Shown piece after piece: positions 57,815 through 64,000 of a stretch of DNA of 64,000 nucleotides. The notes beneath the pieces are model-generated. The model was not told where the DNA came from. It made no database searches and was given only the letters and a program-made list of their open reading frames with translations. The translations under genes were made by a program, and so were the position numbers. Position 1 is the stretch's first letter; every line of letters begins with the position of its first letter. The DNA comes from an uncultured Bacteroidales bacterium. Lineage in GTDB: Bacteria; Bacteroidota; Bacteroidia; Bacteroidales; UBA932. The DNA is taken from the NCBI GenBank assembly GCA_900318015.1, contig ONJB01000021.1, positions 1 to 64,000 on the forward strand, given 5' to 3'.

Positions 57815-59740
57815 CTAGTTCACAGGATAGCCGGGGTTCTGATAGGCTGCCTTCTCGGCGTCCTCCATCTTCATGTTGTCCAGCTGTCCCTGCGGGATTG
57901 GACGAAGATAGTGGTACTTCTCAATCTTGCGCGTCACCTTCGCCGGAGTATGGTCGGCAGCGCCGGGGCCGCAGATCGTGTAGGTGCCGGCGCGCTGGGC
58001 CCAGGTCTGCGTACGGACCAGGTCGAACCAGCGGAAGCCGTCGCCGAAGTATTCGCGCATACGCTCATCGAGGAGGTAGTCGATGGTGATGTTCGCCGGG
58101 GTGGCGGCCGTCAAGTCAGCGCTGTAATCGGCCACGAGTTCCTTGTCCCAGTTGACGCTATAGGACCACTTGCCGGCGCGGGCGCGCAGGACATTGATGA
58201 GGTCACGGGCGGACTGGCTGCCCGTAGCGCCCTTCACGGCCGCCTCGGCGGCGATGAAGTAGAACTCGGAGAACTTCGCGATGTTGAACGGACGCGTATG
58301 GGCGGCGTTCGGGGAACCGGTGCCGGTCGTGTTGGTACGATACGGGCCAAGCTTCCAGATCTTCGGATACATCAGACGGCTGACACCGCTCGGGTTCACC
58401 ACGTAGTAATCGTAGTTGGGGCTCTGGCCGAGCATCGAGATACCGGCGTTGTAATCGTACTTCACGCTGGGATCCTCCTTGTCCAGATAGACGAGGAAGG
58501 CCTCGTTCTTGCCGATGTGGGCGCCGTTCGGGCCCTCGACATAGGTGGCCGGGTTGCCGCCGCGGTCCCAGTTGGTGCGGAAGACATAGACGAAGGTGCC
58601 GTCGTAACGGGAATCCTTGTCCCGGTCGATGAAGGTTGCGATGGCTTCCTGGGTCGGGGCCATGCGGGACCAGGGACGGCCGCAGTACTGCTGGTCGGTA
58701 CGGAGCACCGGGTTGATCCGGGCGCCGGTGTTGGCCGTGGCCTGCATGTTCGGATAGTTCCAGTTCATCATCCAGCCGGCGAAGTTGTCCATACCGCCGC
58801 CGCCGCTGTAACCGAGGTCGGAGCCGTTGTACTGCTGGGAATTCTCGGTATGGTCGGCATAGAGCATGATCTCCTTGTTGCGGTCATGGGCGCCGTCGCT
58901 GACCATGTAGAAGTTCTCCACCAGGCCGTAAGGACCCGGGTTGTTGATGCCCTGCAGGGACAGGTCATAGGCCTGCTGGAAGTACCACTTGGCGTCGTGG
59001 CCGTCGGGATCGGTGCGGGAGCACTCCGGATAGGTCGGGATCTGGCCCGGGTTCTCCAGCCACCAGGCATAGGTCAGATAGGCCTTGGCGAGGTACAGGC
59101 GGGCGACGTTCTGGGTCAGCGCGCCGGTCAGGCGGGGATTCACGGGCAGGTCGGCCATCGCGGTCTTGAGGTCCGGGAAGACGGCCTTGGTATAGACCTC
59201 GGGCACGGTGTTGCGCACGGACTCACGGACCGGCTTGCTGTTGAAAGCGAGTTCACCGGCGCCCAGGTCGAGCGGCACGCCGCCGAAGGTCTGCACCAGC
59301 TGGAAATAGTCGAAGGCGCGGAAGAAGCGGGCCTCGGCGATCATCGCCTTGTCCAGGCCCACGGCCTCGGCGTTCTCGATGATGCCGCTGGCGGTGTTGA
59401 TGTAGGTGAACGCATTGCCCCAGAGGTTGTCACTGCGGGAGGTGCTGGCGTTCAGGTTGCCGGCGTCGGACATGTCGGCGTCCTTGAAGTTGCCGTCGGC
59501 GGACTGGCCCCAGGTGGCCTCGTCGGTACCGGTGGTCAGGATGTTGTAATAGTAGCCGTTTCCATAGAGGTAACGGAGATGGCCGTACAGGGCGGTCAGA
59601 CCGCCTTCCACACCCATCGACGTGGAGAAGAAATCCGGGGTATAGTTGGTCTTCGGGTGCTCCTCGAGGATCTTGGTGCAAGAACTGACGACGAGGGCGG
59701 CTCCGGCGATACCCAATGCGATTTTCGCGATATTTTTCAT
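57815..59740 (-). CDS. SusD/RagB-type surface glycan-binding lipoprotein (PUL 3)
   Basis: A 641-residue lipoprotein (LVVSSC). SusD features are EARFFRAFDYFQLVQTFGGVPLDLG, FYFIAAEAAVKGATGSQSARDLINVLRARAG, YLLDERMREYFGDGFRWFDLVRT and the C-terminal YHYLRPIPQGQLDNM with QNPGYP, here cited in part. Large loops rich in Asn and Tyr suggest an aromatic glycan platform. It follows susC by 13 bases. Confidence 0.95.
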   Translation of the reverse strand: MKNIAKIALGIAGAALVVSSCTKILEEHPKTNYTPDFFSTSMGVEGGLTALYGHLRYLYGNGYYYNILTTGTDEATWGQSADGNFKDADMSDAGNLNASTSRSDNLWGNAFTYINTASGIIENAEAVGLDKAMIAEARFFRAFDYFQLVQTFGGVPLDLGAGELAFNSKPVRESVRNTVPEVYTKAVFPDLKTAMADLPVNPRLTGALTQNVARLYLAKAYLTYAWWLENPGQIPTYPECSRTDPDGHDAKWYFQQAYDLSLQGINNPGPYGLVENFYMVSDGAHDRNKEIMLYADHTENSQQYNGSDLGYSGGGGMDNFAGWMMNWNYPNMQATANTGARINPVLRTDQQYCGRPWSRMAPTQEAIATFIDRDKDSRYDGTFVYVFRTNWDRGGNPATYVEGPNGAHIGKNEAFLVYLDKEDPSVKYDYNAGISMLGQSPNYDYYVVNPSGVSRLMYPKIWKLGPYRTNTTGTGSPNAAHTRPFNIAKFSEFYFIAAEAAVKGATGSQSARDLINVLRARAGKWSYSVNWDKELVADYSADLTAATPANITIDYLLDERMREYFGDGFRWFDLVRTQTWAQRAGTYTICGPGAADHTPAKVTRKIEKYHYLRPIPQGQLDNMKMEDAEKAAYQNPGYPVN

Positions 59741-59753
59741 GGCTCGGATTCGA

Positions 59754-62700
59754 TTAGAAAGTTAAATTCACACCGAAGAGGAAGTTACGCGTATTCGGCG
59801 TATTGTAGCCCACATAGGACAGACGGCTCGGGCCCGGACGGCCGGAGGCGGTGGAACCGCCGTTGGCGTTGGGTTCCGGATCGAGGCCGGTCTCGCGGGT
59901 GTAGTCGGAGAAGAGCACGAGACCCGGGTTCTGGAGGGTCGTGTAGACGCGGAGGTTGTCGATGCCGGCGCGCTTCAGGGCGCCGAGCTTGTGGAAGTTA
60001 TACCCGAGCGTGATCGTGCGGATCTTCAGGTAAGAGCCGTTGAAGTAAGCCAGGGTGGAGGCGTACTTGGGGTTGTCGCTGCTCACGAGGGAACCCGGGC
60101 GCGGATAGTGGGCGCCGGTGTTCTCCGGGGTCCAGTAATCGACATCGAGCTGGCCGCGACGGCCGGTGAGCATGTTCAGGTAGGAGTTCGCGCTGTGCAG
60201 GGAGGACAGCAGGATACCGCCCGCCTGGAAGGCGCCGATCACGGTGAGATCCAGGTTCTTCCAAGCCACGGTGGTGTTGAAACCGCCCTGGAAGGTGGCC
60301 TCGGCGTTGATCGGGACGCGGTCGGTCGTGTTGATGGCCCGCTTCGGGGTGCCGTCTGCCTCGTATTCGCCGTGGTACTTCACCTTGATGGTACCGACAG
60401 CCTGCTTCATGCCGTTGACTTCGGTGCTGGGCTCGAGGATGTCCATGTAGGGATCGCCGGGCTGCCAGAGACCGTCGTACTCGTAGTCATACAGGCAGTT
60501 CAGCGGGTAACCCACGAACCAGGCGTTGCCTTCGTCGCGGTCGGAACCGTCGGCCAGGGCCACGAGCTTGTTGCGGTTGGCGTAGAGGTTCAGGCCGGCG
60601 GTCCAGCTCCAGTCACGGTTCTCGATGATCGTCCCGTTGAGGGTCAGTTCGAGACCCCGGTTCTGCGTGGCGCCGATATTGGCGGTATAGCCGCTCACAC
60701 CGGAAGTGGAAGGCAGGCCCAGGTTGAGGAGGATGTCCTTCGTGGCGACGCGGTAGTGCTCGAGGGTACCGCGGAGGCGACCCTTGAAGAAGCTGAAGTC
60801 GAGACCGAAGTTCCAGGTCTGGGAGTACTCCCAGCCGAGGTCTTCGTTCGGGAGGGTGGACACGTAGTAACCGGTGCCGTACTTGTCGTCGGCGAAGTTG
60901 TAGACGAGGGTGCTCAGGCGGCCGAGGGTAGCATAGGCGGAGATGGCCTGGTTGGAGGTCTCACCGTAACCGACACGGAGCTTCAGCTCGTCCAGCCAGC
61001 CGCGGGTGTTGCGCATGAAGGACTCGTTGTGGATGTTCCAACCGACGGAGACGGCCGGATAGGTGTGCCACTTGTGGCCGGGGGCCAGACGGGAGGAAGC
61101 ATCGGAACGGACCGCGGCGGAGAGCATGTACCGGTCGTCGTAGGTGTACATGATACGGCCCATGTAGGAGATCAGGCCCGTCTGCGTGTAGCTGCCGCCG
61201 TTCACGGTGATGTCGGAAGCCACGGCGCTGCCGATGTTGTAGTACTGGAAGAGTTCGTTGGGGATGTTCTTTCCGGAGAGGGACTGGCCGGTCGAGGTGG
61301 TCTGCTCGGCGGAATACAGGGCGACGGCGTTCACACGGTGCTTGCCGAAGACACGGTCATAGGAGAGCAGGTTCTCCACAGTCCAATTGAACGTGTCGTT
61401 GAAGGACCAGGAAGCGCCGTTGGGGTTGGTGGCGGAAGCGTTCACGCCCACGCCGGTGAAGGAACCGCCCTTGGAGTTGCGGTAGTTCAGACCGAGGCTG
61501 GCCTTGTAGGAGAGGCCTTCGATCCAGGGGAAGTAGAACTGCACATAACCGGTGTTGTAGGTGGCGATGGACTTGGACTCGTTCACCCAGACACCCTGGG
61601 CGGTCAGATCCTCGACGCGCTCGCGCGTAACAATATACTGGTCGTTATCGGAAGGCATGTTGATGCGCCACTTGAGGTTGCCGTCCGCATCGTAGGGAAC
61701 CACGAGCGGGGACTTCGAGAGGGCGGCATACAGGTCCACCTGGTTACCTGTGTTGGTGGTGTAGCTGGTGTTGGTGGTGAAGCCCACCCGGAACCACTGG
61801 CCGATCCGCTGGTCCACGCCGCCGCTGAGGGCGATGCGGTCGTAGCCCTGGGTCGGGATGACGGCCTCGTCATTATAATAGGTGACGCCGAAGCGGTAGC
61901 TGCCGCTCTTGGTGCCGCCGGACACGTTCAGGTCGTAGTTCTGCGTGTAGCCGTTGCGGTACAGGAGGTCCTGCCAATCGGTGAACTGGTCATCGGACTC
62001 GTCCAGGGTGTTGGAGTACTGGCCGCCCATCTTACGCATCTGGATGTACTTGTCGCGCGGCATCATCGGATACTTGACGGGCTTCTTAAAGGTGGCGTAG
62101 GTGTTGAAGGACACCTTCGGAGCCTGACCCTCGACACCCTTGTAGGTGGTGATGAGGATGACACCGTTGGCGCCGCGGGAACCGTAGATGGCGGTGGAGG
62201 CGGCGTCCTTGAGGATGTCCATGCTCTTGATGTCACTCGTGGAGATGTCGGTGAGGGATCCCATGAACGGCATGCCGTCGAGGACGATGAGCGGGTCGTT
62301 GGAGGCGGACAGGGAACGCTGGCCGCGGATGCGGATCTGCATCGAGGAACCCGGCTTGGAGTTCGTCTGGGTCATCTCGACACCGGCGACGCGGCCTTCG
62401 AGGGCGCGGGTGACATCACCGGCGGGAACCGCGCGGAGGTTATCACCGCCCACGGAGGCGATGGAGCCGGTCACATCCTGGCGGCGGGCCGTACCGTAAC
62501 CGATCACGACCGTGGCTTCCAGCTGCTCGGCGTCATCTTCGAGGACGACGTCGATCCGGCTGCGAGACTGGACGGGAATCTGCACGGTGGTGTAACCCAT
62601 GCAGGAGACCTCGAGGGTCGCGGACGGACTCGTCTGGAGGGAATACGTACCATCGACACCCGTGACGGCGCCGTTGGAAGAATTCACGACCATCACAGCC

Positions 62701-62831
62701 GCGCCCGGAACGGGCTCACCGCTCTTGTCCGTGACCGTGCCGCTGATGCGGATGCTCTGCGCCTGGGCGAAGAGCGGCAGCATCAGGCCGACAGCCACGA
62801 ATGCAAGCGTTTTCTTAAGGTTGAATCGCAT
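59754..62831 (-). CDS. SusC/RagA-type TonB-dependent transporter (PUL 3)
   Basis: A 1025-residue outer-membrane transporter starting MRFNLKKTLAFVAVGLMLP. It has the carboxypeptidase-like domain (ISGTVTDKSGEPVPGAAVMVV), plug (VVIGYGTARRQDVTGSIASV, IRIRGQRSLSASNDPLIVLDG) and a barrel ending GVNLTF. Likely cargo is glucuronoxylan oligosaccharides. A TACATTTG -7 box lies at 62883-62890 with a 52-base A/C-rich leader. It is divergent from the regulator at 63001. Confidence 0.96.
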   Translation of the reverse strand: MRFNLKKTLAFVAVGLMLPLFAQAQSIRISGTVTDKSGEPVPGAAVMVVNSSNGAVTGVDGTYSLQTSPSATLEVSCMGYTTVQIPVQSRSRIDVVLEDDAEQLEATVVIGYGTARRQDVTGSIASVGGDNLRAVPAGDVTRALEGRVAGVEMTQTNSKPGSSMQIRIRGQRSLSASNDPLIVLDGMPFMGSLTDISTSDIKSMDILKDAASTAIYGSRGANGVILITTYKGVEGQAPKVSFNTYATFKKPVKYPMMPRDKYIQMRKMGGQYSNTLDESDDQFTDWQDLLYRNGYTQNYDLNVSGGTKSGSYRFGVTYYNDEAVIPTQGYDRIALSGGVDQRIGQWFRVGFTTNTSYTTNTGNQVDLYAALSKSPLVVPYDADGNLKWRINMPSDNDQYIVTRERVEDLTAQGVWVNESKSIATYNTGYVQFYFPWIEGLSYKASLGLNYRNSKGGSFTGVGVNASATNPNGASWSFNDTFNWTVENLLSYDRVFGKHRVNAVALYSAEQTTSTGQSLSGKNIPNELFQYYNIGSAVASDITVNGGSYTQTGLISYMGRIMYTYDDRYMLSAAVRSDASSRLAPGHKWHTYPAVSVGWNIHNESFMRNTRGWLDELKLRVGYGETSNQAISAYATLGRLSTLVYNFADDKYGTGYYVSTLPNEDLGWEYSQTWNFGLDFSFFKGRLRGTLEHYRVATKDILLNLGLPSTSGVSGYTANIGATQNRGLELTLNGTIIENRDWSWTAGLNLYANRNKLVALADGSDRDEGNAWFVGYPLNCLYDYEYDGLWQPGDPYMDILEPSTEVNGMKQAVGTIKVKYHGEYEADGTPKRAINTTDRVPINAEATFQGGFNTTVAWKNLDLTVIGAFQAGGILLSSLHSANSYLNMLTGRRGQLDVDYWTPENTGAHYPRPGSLVSSDNPKYASTLAYFNGSYLKIRTITLGYNFHKLGALKRAGIDNLRVYTTLQNPGLVLFSDYTRETGLDPEPNANGGSTASGRPGPSRLSYVGYNTPNTRNFLFGVNLTF

Positions 62832-62882
62832 AGTGAAAAAAGGTTTAAAGTTGATTGTTTGGTTGGTCTTCTTGCGTTTTTG

Positions 62883-62890
62883 CAAATGTA
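62883..62890 (-). promoter_or_regulatory. -7 box of the PUL 3 susC promoter
   Basis: The minus strand reads TACATTTG, identical to the PUL 2 susC box. A weak TTTC lies 18 bases further upstream in place of the -33 TTTG. Confidence 0.5.
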
Positions 62891-62975
62891 TCATCTTTAC
62901 AATCGTTTGAAACCGTGCGATGTAACAATAGTTGTCGTTTTTGAACCATGGCGCTTGCGGGACAAAAAGAATTTG

Positions 62976-62983
62976 TATTTTTG
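62976..62983 (+). promoter_or_regulatory. -7 box of the PUL 3 regulator
   Basis: TATTTTTG lies 17 bases before the ATG at 63001. CTTG at 62954-62957 is a candidate -33 box with 18 bases between. Confidence 0.45.
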
Positions 62984-63000
62984 TAACAGATGAACCAAAA

Positions 63001-64000
63001 ATGACAATGAGACGTTTTTTGCTTTCGGCCGTGCTCCTCGGGGGCGCATTTCTGACGGCGACGGGTCAGAACGCCCGCCTGTATCTGCCGGAAACCGGCC
63101 TCCCCAACTCGCAGGTGAACCGGATCTACCAGGACCGGACCGATTATATATGGATCTGTACTGAAGGCGGGCTGGTCCGCTTCGACGGGATGCGGTTCGA
63201 AACCTACCAGCATGACCGGGAAAGCGCGAACTGCCTGTCCAGTTCCTCCGTCATCGACATGGTCGAAGACAGCCGGGGTACCAAGTGGATCGGGACGGCC
63301 GCCGGTCTGGATATCCTGGACTCCGAGTACGCCTCCTTCACCCATTTCGACCTGCACCGGAATCCGGAGACGCCCGTGAACCCGTATATCGGGCGTATGG
63401 TCGAGGTCCCGGCCAATGGAACCCTGATCGTCGGAACGGGCGGTGCGGGCGTATTCGTCATCGACTGTGAAACCCGGCAGGAACTCCCCGAAAGCCGGGA
63501 GACAATCCACCGGATCCTGCACACGGATTATATCCATACGTTGTTCCTGGACGCGTCCGGGCGGTTGTGGATCCTCCCGGGCGACAGCAAGCCCGTCATC
63601 CTGGACGCGGTCAGCCTCGAGCCCGCCGGCGGGCTGACGTGGAGCCCGGAGCTTCAGAAGGCCGGCGACCTGATCCGGGTCAACGATATGGCCGAAGACC
63701 CGTTCACTGGCAACATCCTGCTGGGAAGCACGGAAGGCCTGCTGCTGTGCGAAGCCGGTTCCGGACTGATCCGGAAGGCTGCCGGACACCGCGCGGCGGC
63801 GACCGTGGGCGCGTCCGTCATTTTCGATTCACAGGCGTCTTCGGGCGAAGAGCGCCTGTTCCTCGTCGGGAACGAAGACGGCGGCCTGCTCCATTTCGAC
63901 ACCGAGACGGAGGAGGTCCGGACCGCCGTCGTCTCATCCATCCGGCAGGAAACCGGCAACTGGAAAGCCACGTCCAACCTCCGGGATTCGCAGGGGAATC
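63001..64000 (+). CDS. Hybrid two-component system regulator (HTCS) of PUL 3, N-terminal part
   Basis: The first 333 residues are visible; the gene runs off the right edge. After a signal peptide (MTMRRFLLSAVLLGGAFLTATGQ) come Reg_prop repeats of the periplasmic propeller: GLPNSQVNRIYQDRTDYIWICTEGGLVRFDG, cited in part, then KWIGTAAGLDILD, ILLGSTEGLLLCE and LFLVGNEDGGLLHFD. This is the same opening as the regulators at 8506 and 45122. Whether kinase and receiver domains follow, or an AraC domain alone, cannot be told. ATG at 63007 is an alternative start. Divergence from susC suggests it controls PUL 3. Confidence 0.87.
   Translation, partial: MTMRRFLLSAVLLGGAFLTATGQNARLYLPETGLPNSQVNRIYQDRTDYIWICTEGGLVRFDGMRFETYQHDRESANCLSSSSVIDMVEDSRGTKWIGTAAGLDILDSEYASFTHFDLHRNPETPVNPYIGRMVEVPANGTLIVGTGGAGVFVIDCETRQELPESRETIHRILHTDYIHTLFLDASGRLWILPGDSKPVILDAVSLEPAGGLTWSPELQKAGDLIRVNDMAEDPFTGNILLGSTEGLLLCEAGSGLIRKAAGHRAAATVGASVIFDSQASSGEERLFLVGNEDGGLLHFDTETEEVRTAVVSSIRQETGNWKATSNLRDSQGN

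Noticed and set aside
59991-62993. A 3-kb open frame on the plus strand opposite susC of PUL 3.
   Set aside because: Same compositional artefact; the minus strand encodes an unmistakable SusC.

Overview
The window reads as chromosomal DNA of a GC-rich member of the Bacteroidales, probably an uncultured gut or rumen species. The evidence is three SusC/SusD pairs, hybrid two-component regulators, TAnnTTTG-type -7 promoter boxes, almost no Shine-Dalgarno sites, and many lipoproteins with a Cys lipobox. Genus cannot be fixed from the sequence alone. Closeness to the high-GC uncultured groups around Prevotellaceae and Rikenellaceae is a guess.

Positions 1-6439 are housekeeping DNA: a DUF1015 gene (cut by the left edge), a two-repeat SANT/Myb-like protein, a RAYT-type Y1 transposase with REP-like palindromes, serA and serC, a YigZ-family gene, a pRiA4b ORF-3-like gene and miaA. 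The transposase and the Myb-like gene appear to split an ancestral serC-serA-DUF1015 cluster.

Positions 6452-30625 form an arabinan/arabinoxylan utilisation locus (PUL 1). It has two GH51 arabinofuranosidases, GH43 enzymes (one with two complete GH43-CBM6 copies in one chain), a three-repeat surface lipoprotein, SusC, SusD, a CE1-like esterase and a type-B carboxylesterase. Its regulator is a membrane-anchored propeller/AraC protein with no kinase or receiver domain. Positions 30643-51541 form PUL 2. SusC, SusD, a CE6-CE1 fusion esterase, a broken CE1 gene, three GH43 genes (one frameshifted ahead of a ricin-like trefoil), an unknown secreted protein and an alpha/beta esterase run leftward. 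A full hybrid two-component regulator and a GH9 glucanase run rightward. Positions 51611-64000 hold PUL 3, aimed at glucuronoxylan: SusC, SusD, a DUF6057-like membrane protein, a CxxCH (c-type heme) beta-propeller lipoprotein, a GH67 alpha-glucuronidase and an SGNH esterase, with a divergent hybrid regulator cut by the right edge.

Together the three loci describe uptake of feruloylated, acetylated and glucuronoylated arabinoxylan plus arabinan. Surface lipoproteins and GH43/GH9 enzymes cut the chains, SusCD pairs import oligosaccharides, and periplasmic GH51, GH43, GH67 and esterases strip the side chains. Points deserving attention are the three-repeat lipoprotein, the kinase-less regulator, the heme-propeller/DUF6057 pair, strong hairpins just downstream of all three susD genes, the duplicated GH43-CBM6 enzyme, and two damaged genes in PUL 2.
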